From the NCBI RefSeq assembly GCF_021432065.1, contig NZ_CP090364.1:186001-250000 (forward strand): 64,000 nucleotides of DNA, read 5' to 3'. Under the pieces are notes generated by a model that saw only the letters and a list, made by a program, of their open reading frames with translations, searched no databases and was not told the origin of the DNA. This document shows positions 37,151 through 47,965 of this stretch, piece after piece. The translations under genes and the position numbers were made by a program. The DNA comes from Photobacterium sp. TLY01. Lineage in GTDB: Bacteria > Pseudomonadota > Gammaproteobacteria > Enterobacterales > Vibrionaceae. The stretch's first letter is position 1; each line of letters opens with the position of its first letter.

Positions 37151-38164
37151 CTATTGCGAATTGCCTGGCGGTGGCGCGGCACTTTCCCGGATCACCAGTT
37201 TGGCATCCAGCAGGCGCGAACCGGCCGCGATGTCTTTACCCTGAAGGATATCCAGCAGCATCAGCATCGACTGTCGGCCAATTTCATAGCGGGGCTGCGA
37301 CACTGTGGTCAGCGGCGGATCGCAGTATTCGGCGAACTGAATATCATCAAACCCGACGATGGACAGATCCTGAGGGACATTGATCCCGAGGCGTTTGGCT
37401 TGCTGCATCGCACCGATGGCCATGACATCGTTGTGGCACAGCAGGGCGGTCGGCGGCTCGGGCAGCGATAACAGGGTGGTCACGGCGCGGGCCCCCCCGG
37501 CAAAAGTGAAATCACTTTTGACTGTGTAAGCCGGATTCAGTTCTGTGCCGGCGCGGCGCAGGGCCTGCTGATAACCCTGGGAGCGGAACTGGCAGAGCAT
37601 GGCACTGTCTGGGCCTGTGATCTGGGCAATGTGCTTGTGGCCCATCTGGGTCAGGTAGTTCACGGCTTCAAATGCTGCGGTCAGGTTATCAATGTGGACG
37701 GTCGGCAGCTCCAGCTCTGGGGCAAACTCACAGGCCATCACCATAGGCGGCAGGTTTTTTTGCTCCGGTTTGCTGATATCAAAGGGTAAATCCGTGCCCA
37801 GCAGTAACATGCCGTCTGCTTGCTTGGTGAACACCAGATTCACGAATGAGTTTTCCCGGCTTTTCTGCTGGCCGCTGTCGCCCAGCAGTACCAGATAGCC
37901 ATATTCCATCGCCGCTTCTTCAATGCCCCGGATAATTTCTGTGAAATAGGGATCACAGATGTCGGGGACGATAGCGACAATGGTTTTAGATTCATTGCGC
38001 CTCAGGTTACGAGCCAGGGAATTGGGGGAATAGCCAGCATCCATGACAGCCTGTTCGACTTTTTTACGGGTCGAGGCTGACACTTTTTCCGGGTTCATCA
38101 ACGCGCGCGACACAGTCGCGGTGGAGACTCCGGCCAGCTGGGCAACATCCTTCATTGTCGCCAT
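37151..38164 (-). CDS. cytR: LacI-family transcriptional regulator CytR
   Basis: Repressor of nucleoside uptake and catabolism that works with CRP and is induced by cytidine. The 337-residue protein has the LacI HTH at residues 2-25 (TMKDVAQLAGVSTATVSRAL), the hinge (NSLARNLRR) and a periplasmic-binding-protein-like core. In Vibrio CytR also influences competence and biofilm. The neighbours priA and ftsN are the same as in E. coli, which supports CytR rather than another LacI member. Confidence 0.92.
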   Translation of the reverse strand: MATMKDVAQLAGVSTATVSRALMNPEKVSASTRKKVEQAVMDAGYSPNSLARNLRRNESKTIVAIVPDICDPYFTEIIRGIEEAAMEYGYLVLLGDSGQQKSRENSFVNLVFTKQADGMLLLGTDLPFDISKPEQKNLPPMVMACEFAPELELPTVHIDNLTAAFEAVNYLTQMGHKHIAQITGPDSAMLCQFRSQGYQQALRRAGTELNPAYTVKSDFTFAGGARAVTTLLSLPEPPTALLCHNDVMAIGAMQQAKRLGINVPQDLSIVGFDDIQFAEYCDPPLTTVSQPRYEIGRQSMLMLLDILQGKDIAAGSRLLDAKLVIRESAAPPPGNSQ

Positions 38165-38310
38165 AAATAGTTCCTCTCTAAGACATTTCTCTCAATAATG
38201 CTGGAGGATCGCAACCAACTCGGTGCAGAAACCTGGTCCAACAAGCCTGTTATTGTAGGCGCTTTATGCGGGTTTAAACATGTGCCAAATAGCATAAATT
38301 ACATTGGGCT

Positions 38311-38326
38311 TGTGATCCAAATCGCA
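38311..38326. promoter_or_regulatory. Candidate CRP site upstream of cytR
   Basis: TGTGA-TCCAAA-TCGCA matches the CRP consensus TGTGA-N6-TCACA at nine of ten conserved positions. It lies about 150 bases upstream of cytR and close to the end of priA. CRP control of cytR is established in E. coli; the distance makes this only a candidate. Confidence 0.4.
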
Positions 38327-38341
38327 TTAATTGTCTTATCT

Positions 38342-40540
38342 TCAGCTTAAATCCTGGGGTTCGACGTCCAGCGACCAGCGCACTTTCCGCGCCAATGGCA
38401 GCAAGTTAATGGCAGGACGGGCCACAGACAGCAGCGTTTGCAGGGTTTTCCGATCGGGCGCCTGAAGCAGTAACTGCCAGCGGTAGCGGCCGGCGCGGCG
38501 GGAGAGCGGCGCCGGATTGGGCCCCAGCACCAGCGTATGGGCTTCAAACAGCGGACTGGTTTCGAGAATCCCGCGCACCTGATGCAGGAACTGTTCGGTC
38601 AGTTCACTTTGCGCCGCCTCGGCCCGGAACAAGGCCAGATAGGTATAAGGCGGCAGCATGGCCTGACGGCGCTCTGTCAGCGCCTGAGCGGCAAAGTGGT
38701 CATACCCTTTGTAGAGCAGGGCCTGAAGCAGACTGTGTTCCGGATGGTGGGTTTGCAGCAGCACTTCGCCCGGCTTGCTGGCACGGCCTGCGCGACCTGC
38801 GACCTGGATGAACAGCTGAGCCAGGCGCTCCGCCGCACGAAAGTCATTACTGAACAGCGCGCTGTCGACATCGACCAGCGCCACCAGGGTGACATCCGGA
38901 AAGTGGTGACCTTTGGCCAGCATCTGGGTGCCGATCAGGATCTGATACTCCTTGTTCCTGACCGCTTCCAGGTAATTGTCCAGGCTGCCTTTGCGGCGGG
39001 TACTGTCGCGATCAATGCGCACGGTTTTGAATTCAGGGAACAAGCTGGCAAGCTGGTGTTCAAGCTGCTCGGTGCCGACCCCGACGGTCTGGAGCTGGGT
39101 TGAACCGCACTGCTGGCACTGGGGCATGACCGGCCGCTGGGTCTGACAATGGTGGCAGCGCAGTTCGCCGGAGTGCTGATGGTAAGTGTAATAGGCGTCG
39201 CATCGCTTGCATTCCGCCAGCCAGCCACATTCATGGCACATCAGCGCCGGCGCGAACCCGCGGCGGTTGAGAAACAGCATCACCTGATTGCCGGCGCTCA
39301 GGTGCTGGCGCATCCGGGCAATCAGCGGCGCGGACAGCCCCGCCTCCAGATGGAGCCCTTTCATGTCCAGTACCCCGTGGCGGGCGGCCTGCGCGTTACC
39401 GGCGCGGCGGGTCAGATGCAGGTGGTGGTATTTGCCGGTTCTGGCATTGTGCAGGGTTTCCAGTGCCGGGGTGGCTGAACCAAGCACAATCGGAATGTTT
39501 TCTTTGTTCGCCCGCAGCACGGCCATGTCTCTGGCATGATAGCGCAGGCTGTCCTGCTGCTTATAAGACGGGTCATGCTCTTCATCGACAATGATGATGC
39601 CGAGATCGGCGAACGGGGTGAACAGGGCAGAGCGGGTCCCAATAATAATACCGGCCTGATTGTCGCGCCCGGCCAGCCAGGCACTGAGGCGCTCGGTATC
39701 ATTCAGGCCGGAGTGAATGGTAAACAGCGGCACGTTGAAGCGGCGCTGAAAACGGTTGATGGTCTGAGGCGTCAGGCCAATTTCCGGTACCAGCACCAGG
39801 GCTTGTTTGCCAGCGGCCAGCACCGGCTCAATCAGGTTGAGATAGACTTCGGTCTTGCCTGAACCCGTCACCCCTTCCAGTAAATAACAGGCATAATCCG
39901 GGTTGGCATTGACGCTGGCAATCGCCAGTGCCTGTTCTTCGTTGAGGCGGGGTTTCTCTTCGGTGACAGCGAAATCCGTGGGCCAGTGGCCACTGTGCGC
40001 TGTGGTGTGAAAACTGTCGACCCAGCCTTTTTCGGCCAGCGTTTTCAGGGTGGCGCTGTTCACCTCCTGATCGAGCAAGGCATCGTGACTCAGCGCGCCA
40101 TGGCGCAGCAGCGTCAGTACTTTTGCCTGCCGCGGTGCCCGTTTGAGTGCCGCCAGAGGTTGTTCCTGGCCTTTTTCTGTCAATTGCCAGTAACGAATCT
40201 CAGCATTGGCCGGTCTGCCTTTACGTAAGGCCGAAGGCAGGGCATTGGCCAGGGTATCGCCCAACGGGTATTGGTAGTAGCGGCTGGTCCATTCCAGTAA
40301 CTGAAACAATGGCGGCTGCCACAGCGGTTCGCTATCGAGCACCGCCTTGAGGGGTTTGAGCTGGTCGCGGGGAAAATCGGACTGCCCGGTCAGGGCAATA
40401 ACAATCCCGGTTAGCTGCTGACGACCAAATGGCACCCGTACCCGGCCACCGACCACGGGCCGAAGGCCTGATGGGATCAGGTAGTCAAAGCTTTTGTCCA
40501 GCGGAACGGGCAGGGCAACCCTGGCGATGGTGGCAGTCAT
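38342..40540 (-). CDS. priA: Primosomal replication restart protein PriA
   Basis: Superfamily 2 helicase of 732 residues that reloads the replisome at stalled forks. It has the N-terminal fork-binding domain (about 1-200), Walker A LLEGVTGSGKTEVYL, the DEEH box (IIIVDEEHDPSYKQ), the zinc-binding cysteine region (CHECGWLAECKRC, CHHCQTQRP, CQQCGS) with eight cysteines in all, and helicase motif VI (QVAGRAGRA). Length equals E. coli PriA. It is divergent from rpmE, the usual arrangement. Confidence 0.98.
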   Translation of the reverse strand: MTATIARVALPVPLDKSFDYLIPSGLRPVVGGRVRVPFGRQQLTGIVIALTGQSDFPRDQLKPLKAVLDSEPLWQPPLFQLLEWTSRYYQYPLGDTLANALPSALRKGRPANAEIRYWQLTEKGQEQPLAALKRAPRQAKVLTLLRHGALSHDALLDQEVNSATLKTLAEKGWVDSFHTTAHSGHWPTDFAVTEEKPRLNEEQALAIASVNANPDYACYLLEGVTGSGKTEVYLNLIEPVLAAGKQALVLVPEIGLTPQTINRFQRRFNVPLFTIHSGLNDTERLSAWLAGRDNQAGIIIGTRSALFTPFADLGIIIVDEEHDPSYKQQDSLRYHARDMAVLRANKENIPIVLGSATPALETLHNARTGKYHHLHLTRRAGNAQAARHGVLDMKGLHLEAGLSAPLIARMRQHLSAGNQVMLFLNRRGFAPALMCHECGWLAECKRCDAYYTYHQHSGELRCHHCQTQRPVMPQCQQCGSTQLQTVGVGTEQLEHQLASLFPEFKTVRIDRDSTRRKGSLDNYLEAVRNKEYQILIGTQMLAKGHHFPDVTLVALVDVDSALFSNDFRAAERLAQLFIQVAGRAGRASKPGEVLLQTHHPEHSLLQALLYKGYDHFAAQALTERRQAMLPPYTYLALFRAEAAQSELTEQFLHQVRGILETSPLFEAHTLVLGPNPAPLSRRAGRYRWQLLLQAPDRKTLQTLLSVARPAINLLPLARKVRWSLDVEPQDLS

Positions 40541-40769
40541 GGGTATTGGCTGATATCACTTATACTTACAGGTAGATGGCAGTGTACCTTGCACAGGGGG
40601 TGAGGCAAAGCAAGACAACACTGTGATTGCAGGTTGATCTGTGTCGGCTGATTGATTATCATACGCCGCCTATTTGTCCAGCGCCGTCGGCCTGGCAGTA
40701 TTTATTAACCACGTGTGGTGCCCGGCTTTGGATCGGGAGAGCGACACGGCCTTAGCTTAGAGGTTTCCC

Positions 40770-40982
40770 ATGAAACAAGGTATCCACCCAGAATACACAG
40801 CTGTAAACGCACGTTGTTCTTGCGGCAACGCTTTTGTCTTTAATTCAACTATGAAAAAAGACATCAACCTGGATGTGTGTGACAAATGTCACCCATTCTA
40901 CACTGGTAAGCAACGTCAAGTGAGCACCGGTGGCCGTATCGACAAATTCAACAAGCGTTTCGGCGCTCTGTCTAGCAAGTAA
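40770..40982 (+). CDS. rpmE: 50S ribosomal protein L31 (zinc-binding type)
   Basis: Ribosomal protein of 70 residues bridging the subunits. It is the C+ form, with zinc ligands Cys16, Cys18, Cys37 and Cys40 (CSC and CDKC). Vibrio often carry a second, zinc-free L31 under Zur control elsewhere; it is not in this window. A GAGGTTT ribosome-binding site precedes the ATG. Confidence 0.98.
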   Translation: MKQGIHPEYTAVNARCSCGNAFVFNSTMKKDINLDVCDKCHPFYTGKQRQVSTGGRIDKFNKRFGALSSK

Positions 40983-41004
40983 TTGCTTTCAGACAACTGT
41001 CGAG

Positions 41005-41031
41005 AAAAGGGACGCTCAGGCGTCCCTTTTT
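41005..41031 (+). terminator. Terminator after rpmE
   Basis: GGGACGC and GCGTCCC pair around TCAG, flanked by A and T tracts that extend the stem and supply the T-run. Confidence 0.92.
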
Positions 41032-41242
41032 GCTGTCTGCGGTTTCTGCCTGCCCTTAATGACTGATTTATTTGTTGTCATTGACCCCTATCTGTTCTCC
41101 CCGCATATCTTCTGGCCTGCCACGGCCATTGTCTTGGTATTACCAGCTTGTACGAACTAGGATTTTGTGCTGCTATCGAATATGATTGATTGTTCAATAC
41201 CGAACCGAACAGAACATCCATCCATTCAGGATTCTAATAATT

Positions 41243-42490
41243 ATGTCTGAAGATTTTCGTCAACAAGCACTTCACTATCATGCTTACCCTGTCCCCGGGA
41301 AAATTTCGGTTGAACTCAGCAAGCCTGCGAATACAGTAGAAGATCTTGCGCTGGCCTACAGCCCTGGTGTGGCTGAGCCGGTGCGGGAAATCGCCCAAAA
41401 TGCAGAGAATGTCTATAAGTACACAGGTAAAGGCAACATGGTTGCTGTGATTACCAACGGTACGGCCATTCTTGGCTTGGGTAACCTTGGTCCGCTGGCT
41501 TCTAAGCCGGTCATGGAAGGTAAGGCCCTGCTGTTCAAGCGTTTCGCTGGCCTGGATTCAATAGATATCGAAGTGAAACACCGCACCATCGACGAGTTTG
41601 TTGATACTGTGGCCAATATCGCCGATACCTTTGGCGGGATTAACCTGGAAGATATCAAAGCCCCCGATTGTTTTGAGATTGAAAAGCGTTTGATTGAACG
41701 CTGCCAGGTGCCTGTGTTCCATGATGACCAGCACGGTACCGCGATTGTCACGGCTGCCGGTATGCTGAACGCTCTGGAGCTGCAGGGCAAAGATATCAAA
41801 GAAGCGGTGATCATCTGCCTGGGTGCCGGCGCAGCGGCCGTCGCCTGTATGGAACTGCTGATCAAATGCGGCGCCCAGCGTGAAAAAATCTACATGCTGG
41901 ATCGCAAAGGGGTCATTCACACCCGTCGTGATGATATCAACGAGTATAAGCAACTGTTTGCTAACAACACAGATAAGCGTACCCTGGAAGATGTGATCGA
42001 GGGCGCGGATATCTTTGTTGGTGTCTCTGGTCCGGATCTGCTGGCGCCTGAAGCACTGAAGCTGATGGCGGACAAGCCGATCGTCTTTGCCTGCTCAAAC
42101 CCGGATCCGGAAATTAAACCTGAGCTGGCCCATGCGGTTCGCAATGATCTGATCATGGGAACCGGCCGTTCGGATTATCCGAACCAGGTCAACAACGTCA
42201 TTTGTTTCCCGTTTATTTTCCGCGGTGCGTTGGATGTGCGTGCCAGCGAAATTAACGATGAAATGAAGCTGGCTGCGGTCAACGCGATCCGTGAACTGGC
42301 TAAAGAACCAGTGCCGGCAGAAGTGATCAAAGCCGCCGGGGTGGATAAGCTGGCGTTCGGTCCTGATTATATTATCCCGAAACCGATGGATCCGCGTTTG
42401 TTGCCACGGGTTGCCAAAGCGGTTGCGGTCGCAGCGGTTGAATCCGGTGTTGCCCGGATTGAGATGCCTGTGGGTTACATGGAAGTGTAA
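41243..42490 (+). CDS. NAD(P)-dependent malic enzyme (short form)
   Basis: Decarboxylates malate to pyruvate, generating NAD(P)H. The 415-residue protein has the malic enzyme N-terminal domain (AYSPGVAEPV, TNGTAILGLGNLG with the catalytic Lys region following at KPVMEGKALLFK), the metal ligands in VPVFHDDQHGTAIV and the Rossmann motif LGAGAAAVA. It lacks the C-terminal phosphotransacetylase-like domain of MaeB, so it is the short bacterial form. The ATG at 41243 was chosen because the residues encoded upstream are not part of the family. Cofactor preference is not clear from sequence. It sits between rpmE and metJ. Confidence 0.93.
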   Translation: MSEDFRQQALHYHAYPVPGKISVELSKPANTVEDLALAYSPGVAEPVREIAQNAENVYKYTGKGNMVAVITNGTAILGLGNLGPLASKPVMEGKALLFKRFAGLDSIDIEVKHRTIDEFVDTVANIADTFGGINLEDIKAPDCFEIEKRLIERCQVPVFHDDQHGTAIVTAAGMLNALELQGKDIKEAVIICLGAGAAAVACMELLIKCGAQREKIYMLDRKGVIHTRRDDINEYKQLFANNTDKRTLEDVIEGADIFVGVSGPDLLAPEALKLMADKPIVFACSNPDPEIKPELAHAVRNDLIMGTGRSDYPNQVNNVICFPFIFRGALDVRASEINDEMKLAAVNAIRELAKEPVPAEVIKAAGVDKLAFGPDYIIPKPMDPRLLPRVAKAVAVAAVESGVARIEMPVGYMEV

Positions 42491-42515
42491 TGACACCCAG
42501 TGTGTGCTTATGATT

Positions 42516-42547
42516 GAAAAAACCAGCCATGTGGCTGGTTTTTTTTT
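42516..42547. terminator. Terminator between malic enzyme and metJ
   Basis: ACCAGCC and GGCTGGT flank ATGT, with an A-tract before and nine T residues after. Convergent position allows use from both sides. Confidence 0.92.
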
Positions 42548-42567
42548 ATCTCAAGGCGCTATCTTGA

Positions 42568-42885
42568 TTATTCGTTGATGTCTTCGTACTCAATGCCCAG
42601 GCTGTCCATGATGGCCTTGGCTTCTGCCGGCAAATCGTCAGGGCGATCTTTGCGGATATCTTCATCCGTTGGCAGTGGCTGACCTGTGTAGGCATGCAGG
42701 AATGCCTCGCACAGCAGTTCACTGTTGGTGGCGTGGCGAAGGTTGTTTACCTGACGGCGGGTGCGTTCATCTGTGAGGATTTTCAACACCTTTAATGGGA
42801 TAGAGACAGTGATTTTCTTGACCTGCTCATTTTTCTTGCCGTGTTCCGCATAAGGGCTGATGTACTCACCGTTCCACTTTGCCAT
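42568..42885 (-). CDS. metJ: Methionine regulon repressor MetJ
   Basis: Ribbon-helix-helix repressor of 105 residues that uses S-adenosylmethionine as corepressor. It contains the DNA-contacting strand [19 protein letters not shown] near residues 22-41 and the conserved [23 protein letters not shown] block. Length and sequence are typical of MetJ. It is divergent from metBL, with four tandem met boxes in the shared intergenic region, so it likely represses itself and metBL. Confidence 0.98.
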   Translation of the reverse strand: MAKWNGEYISPYAEHGKKNEQVKKITVSIPLKVLKILTDERTRRQVNNLRHATNSELLCEAFLHAYTGQPLPTDEDIRKDRPDDLPAEAKAIMDSLGIEYEDINE

Positions 42886-42962
42886 TGTTTACCTTCTCAG
42901 CGATATCGAGTTTTGAAATATTGTATGGGGGGAATTTTAGCGGCATTTACTGCCACAAGCAA

Positions 42963-42994
42963 AGACATATGGACGTCTAGAAGTGTTGACGTCT
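42963..42994. promoter_or_regulatory. Array of four MetJ-binding met boxes
   Basis: Four contiguous 8-base units in register: AGACATAT, GGACGTCT, AGAAGTGT and TGACGTCT, against the consensus AGACGTCT. Tandem octamers are the cooperative binding arrangement of MetJ. They lie between metJ and metB. Confidence 0.9.
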
Positions 42995-43073
42995 TTTTTA
43001 AATCTCGCTAAGGTTGAGGCATCTTACTCTCGTCGGCCTCTGACCTGGTCCCAGAAACAAGGAAGCAAATTAC

Positions 43074-44243
43074 ATGAGTGACAAGAAAACAGCTACTATC
43101 GCTGTTCGCAGCGGGATTGAAACCGATCAGCAATTTCGTGCAGTGGTGCCACCTATTTACTTGACCTCAACTTACGGCTTCCCTGAATTAGGGACCTTAC
43201 CTCAATACGATTATTCCCGCTCAGGTAACCCAACCCGTAATTTACTGGCAGACACCCTGGCGGAGCTGGAAGGCGGGGCAGGCGGTGTGGTGACCAGCTG
43301 CGGCACGGCGGCGATTAACCTGCTGGCAACGGCACAACTGGGGCCGGATGATCTGGTTGTGGCACCTCATGACTGCTACGGCGGCACTTACCGCTTGTTC
43401 AATACCCGTGCCGGTAAAGGTGACTTCAAGGTACTTTTTGTCGATCAGGGCAACCCTCAGGCGCTGGCTGAAGCGCTGGCCAGAAAACCGACACTGGTGT
43501 GGGTGGAAACGCCGTCTAACCCGCTGTTGCGGGTGATCGACGTCGAGCAGCTGTGCCGTCAGGCGCACGATGCAGGGGCGCTGGTGGCGGTGGACAATAC
43601 TTTCCTCTCGCCGGCGCTGCAGCAGCCGATTGCCCTGGGCGCCGACTTTGTGGTGCATTCCACCACCAAATATATCAATGGTCATTCAGATGTGGTGGGC
43701 GGGGTGCTGATTGCCAAAGACAGTGAGCACGCCGAGACTTTGTCCTGGTGGGCCAACTGTATCGGCGCCACTGGCGCCCCCTTTGATGCCTACCTGACCC
43801 TGCGTGGTGTGCGCACGCTGATGGCGCGTATGCGGGTTCATGAAGAAAACGCCGCCCGGTTGCTGGCCTATCTGCAAACCCAGCCGCTGGTGGGCAAGAT
43901 TTACCACCCCAGCCTGGCCGATCACCCCGGCCATGCCATTGCAGTCCGGCAGCAAAAAGGCTTTGGCTCTATGCTGAGTTTTGAGCTGGCCGGCAGCAGG
44001 CAGCAGCTGGAAGTTTTTGTGGCGTCTTTGAATGATTTCTCTCTGGCTGAATCGCTGGGCGGTACGGAAAGCCTGATTGCACATCCTGCCAGCATGACCC
44101 ATCGTGCCATGTCGGATGAAGCACAGCTGGCTGCCGGTATTTTGCCTTCTCTGCTGCGTCTGTCTGTCGGGCTGGAAGATGCCGATGATTTGATTGCCGA
44201 TCTGGCCCAGGCCTTTGCCAAAGCGGCGGAGGCCAGTGAATGA
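43074..44243 (+). CDS. metB: Cystathionine gamma-synthase
   Basis: PLP enzyme condensing O-succinylhomoserine with cysteine to cystathionine. The 389-residue protein shows the Cys/Met metabolism PLP family features: YDYSRSGNPTRN, the cofactor lysine in VHSTTKYINGHSDVVGG, and SLGGTESLIAHPASMTH near the C-terminus. Upstream met boxes put it under MetJ. Its stop overlaps the metL start by four bases (ATGA), forming metBL. Confidence 0.97.
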   Translation: MSDKKTATIAVRSGIETDQQFRAVVPPIYLTSTYGFPELGTLPQYDYSRSGNPTRNLLADTLAELEGGAGGVVTSCGTAAINLLATAQLGPDDLVVAPHDCYGGTYRLFNTRAGKGDFKVLFVDQGNPQALAEALARKPTLVWVETPSNPLLRVIDVEQLCRQAHDAGALVAVDNTFLSPALQQPIALGADFVVHSTTKYINGHSDVVGGVLIAKDSEHAETLSWWANCIGATGAPFDAYLTLRGVRTLMARMRVHEENAARLLAYLQTQPLVGKIYHPSLADHPGHAIAVRQQKGFGSMLSFELAGSRQQLEVFVASLNDFSLAESLGGTESLIAHPASMTHRAMSDEAQLAAGILPSLLRLSVGLEDADDLIADLAQAFAKAAEASE

Positions 44244-46651
44244 CCCGGAAACGTCAACTGCACAAATTTGGCGGCAGCAGTTTAGCGGATGCCAGCTGCT
44301 ACCGGAACGTCGCTCATATTCTGGCACAATACTCCAGTGATGAGGATCTGGTGGTGGTCTCGGCGGCCGGCAAAACCACCAACCGACTGATTCAGTGGCT
44401 GTCTTTGCTGAGCAAAGATGGCCGGCTGGCACATGAAAGCCTGCAGGATTTGCGCACCTTTCAGCAGCACCTGATTGAAGAGTTGCTGGAAGAAACCGTG
44501 GCGGATGAGCTGCTCACTTCACTGCATCTGGAATTCAGTGAGCTGGGCCAGCTCACCGACAGTGATATCACCCCGGCCAGACAGGCCTGGGTGCTCGGAC
44601 ACGGCGAATTGTGGTCCTCCCGCTTGCTGGCCGCCTTACTGACACAAAAAGGCATGGCGGCACGTGCGCTGGATTCCCGTTCTTTCCTGCGTGCCGAACG
44701 CGCCGCGCAGCCTGAAGTTGACCGGGGCCGTTCACTGCCGTTGCTGCAAAATGAACTGGCGCAGCATAGCGGCCATCGTATGGTGATCACAGGTTTTATG
44801 GCCAGTAATCAGGCCGGAGAAACTGTGCTGCTGGGCCGCAATGGCTCGGATTACTCGGCCACAGTGATCGGCGCACTGGCCGGTGTCAGCCGGGTGACTA
44901 TCTGGAGTGATGTCGCCGGTGTCTACAGTGCAGATCCCCGCCTGGTCAGTGATGCCTGTTTACTGCCGCTGCTGCGTCTGGATGAGGCCGATGAACTGGC
45001 CCGTCTGGCAGCCCCTGTGCTGCACAGCCGTACGCTGCAGCCGGTTGCCCAGAGTGCCATCGACCTGACACTGCGCTGCAGCTTGCAGCCGGAATCTGGC
45101 TCGACGCGGGTTGAAAGGGTGCTCGCTTCCGGTCGCGGCGCCAAAATCATTACCTCGCTGGATGATGTTTGTCTGCTGGAGCTGTCTGTTTCCCGTGCTC
45201 AGACGCTGGCGCTGGCGCAGGTGGAGCGTGAGCTGGCGACGCTGCTGCCCAAAGCGCAGCTGATCCCGCTGGCCCAGTCGGTTGAAACCGATAAAGGGCA
45301 GATTCTGCTGGCCTATACCGCTGAAGTGGCCAACGGGGTGCTGGCATTGCTGCAAGACAGCGGCTTACCGGCCGAGATCCGTTTGCGCGATGGCTTTACG
45401 ATGGTCGCTGCGGTCGGGGCCGGGGTGGTGATCAACCCGGTTCACTGTCATGGTTTCCAGCAGCAGTTAAAGGGCCAGCCGGTTGAATTTATTGCCGAAG
45501 CCGAATCCGGACTGAGCCTGGTGGCGGTCCTGCGTCAGGCCGATACCCAGGCTCTGGTCCAACTGATCCACCAGAGCCTGTTTCAGGCGCAAAAGCGGAT
45601 CGGCTTGATTTTGTGCGGCAAGGGTAATATTGGCAGCCGCTGGCTGGAACTGCTGGAAGAAGAAAAAGTAGCGCTGGAAAAGCGGCACGGCATGAGCTTT
45701 ACCCTGATCGGGGTGGCGGACAGCCGGCGCCACTGGCTGGACCTGCAAGGCATTGAGCCGCTTCAGGCACTGACCCGGTTTGATGATGAAGCCACAGAGG
45801 GGGCGGACTGGCTGCCGGCCATCGGGCAGCATGATTATGATGAGCTGGTGGTGTTAGATGTCACCGCCAGCAAAGCGCTGGCAGAGCGTTATCCGGAATT
45901 TGCCAGTCACGGCTTGCATCTGATTTCGGCCAATAAAGTTGCCGGCTCGGCAAAAGGCAAAACTTACCGCGCCGTGGTCGATGCGTTCGAGAAAAGCAGT
46001 CGCCACTGGCTGTATAACGCCACGGTGGGCGCCGGGTTGCCGGTCAATCATACGGTCAAAGATTTGCGCGACAGCGGGGATACCATTATTGCTGTGTCCG
46101 GTATTTTTTCCGGCACCCTGTCCTGGCTGTTCCAACAGTTTGACGGCAGCCTGCCTTTTAGTCAGTTGCTTGAACAGGCCTGGCAGCAGGGGCTGACAGA
46201 GCCGGATCCGCGCCACGATCTGGACGGCAGCGATGTGATGCGAAAACTGGTGATCTTAGCGCGTGAATCCGGCCTGGCACTGGAGCCGGAGCAGGTCAAA
46301 GTCGAGTCACTGGTCCCCGAGGAGCTGGAACCCCTGAGTCTGGATGCTTTCTTTGAGCGCAGTGCCGTACTCGATGAGCGTTTGCAGGCGCGTCTGAGCA
46401 AAGCACAGCGAGAGGGAAAAGTGCTGCGTTATGTTGCGCGTCTGGACAAAAATGGGCACGCCGTGGTGGGCCTGGAAGCGTTGGAGCCTGAGCATGCGCT
46501 GGCAAACCTGCTGCCCTGTGACAACATCTTTGCGATTGAAAGCCGCTGGTACCGGGACAATCCGTTGGTGATCCGCGGTCCTGGCGCGGGCCGGGATGTG
46601 ACGGCAGGGGCGTTATTGTCGGATTTGAACCGCCTGGCGCGGCTTTTGTAA
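44240..46651 (+). CDS. metL: Bifunctional aspartokinase II / homoserine dehydrogenase II
   Basis: Catalyses the first and third steps from aspartate to homoserine for methionine synthesis. The 803-residue protein has the N-terminal kinase domain (HKFGGSSLAD, then GRNGSDYSATVIGALAG), a central ACT-type regulatory region (about 300-450), and the C-terminal dehydrogenase starting near residue 455 (LILCGKGNIGSRW), with SANKVAGSAKGKTYR and GAGLPVNHTVKDLRDSGD. Translationally coupled to metB. MetL is normally not feedback-inhibited but repressed through MetJ. Confidence 0.97.
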   Translation: MTRKRQLHKFGGSSLADASCYRNVAHILAQYSSDEDLVVVSAAGKTTNRLIQWLSLLSKDGRLAHESLQDLRTFQQHLIEELLEETVADELLTSLHLEFSELGQLTDSDITPARQAWVLGHGELWSSRLLAALLTQKGMAARALDSRSFLRAERAAQPEVDRGRSLPLLQNELAQHSGHRMVITGFMASNQAGETVLLGRNGSDYSATVIGALAGVSRVTIWSDVAGVYSADPRLVSDACLLPLLRLDEADELARLAAPVLHSRTLQPVAQSAIDLTLRCSLQPESGSTRVERVLASGRGAKIITSLDDVCLLELSVSRAQTLALAQVERELATLLPKAQLIPLAQSVETDKGQILLAYTAEVANGVLALLQDSGLPAEIRLRDGFTMVAAVGAGVVINPVHCHGFQQQLKGQPVEFIAEAESGLSLVAVLRQADTQALVQLIHQSLFQAQKRIGLILCGKGNIGSRWLELLEEEKVALEKRHGMSFTLIGVADSRRHWLDLQGIEPLQALTRFDDEATEGADWLPAIGQHDYDELVVLDVTASKALAERYPEFASHGLHLISANKVAGSAKGKTYRAVVDAFEKSSRHWLYNATVGAGLPVNHTVKDLRDSGDTIIAVSGIFSGTLSWLFQQFDGSLPFSQLLEQAWQQGLTEPDPRHDLDGSDVMRKLVILARESGLALEPEQVKVESLVPEELEPLSLDAFFERSAVLDERLQARLSKAQREGKVLRYVARLDKNGHAVVGLEALEPEHALANLLPCDNIFAIESRWYRDNPLVIRGPGAGRDVTAGALLSDLNRLARLL

Positions 46652-46851
46652 GATTTTCCCGTTATGAGATAGAACCAAAGGGTAGCCGAGCGCTGCCCTT
46701 TCTGTTTTCTTGCTTCGGCTTTTTCCTGTATTGGTGCGGGTTGGCGGGCAATCGGCAGGGTAAAACTCTGGACTTGAATAAAGTGGATCTTGATGTTGAG
46801 AAAAATTCATGTTGATGCGGTTGACATTAATTTGGTTACAAGACATTCTGT

Positions 46852-46867
46852 GGACATATAGACGTCT
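46852..46867. promoter_or_regulatory. Met boxes upstream of metF
   Basis: GGACATAT and a perfect AGACGTCT lie in register, about 65 bases upstream of the metF start. AGACATTC at 46841-46848 is similar but out of register. TTGACA at 46821-46826 may be the -35 element of the metF promoter. Confidence 0.85.
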
Positions 46868-46869
46868 AA

Positions 46870-47835
<966 letters not shown>

Positions 47836-47859
47836 TTGCTCTCTCGGGCAGGAAAAAGA

Positions 47860-47884
47860 AAAAGCCGCAATGCGGCTTTTTTTG
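47860..47884. terminator. Terminator between metF and aphA
   Basis: AAAAGCCGCA and TGCGGCTTTT form the stem, with seven T residues on the plus side and a T-rich tract on the minus side. Lies between convergent genes. Confidence 0.9.
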
Positions 47885-47965
47885 TCACTGGCAGGGCGTA
47901 ATTTATCGGCCCTTGACGTTCAGAGGAGCCGATAGTGCACTGCGCCTGCACATCAGTCTGCAGGA

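Noticed and set aside
41243-42490. Naming the malic enzyme maeB
   Set aside because: The C-terminal phosphotransacetylase-like domain that defines MaeB is absent, so only the general activity is given.
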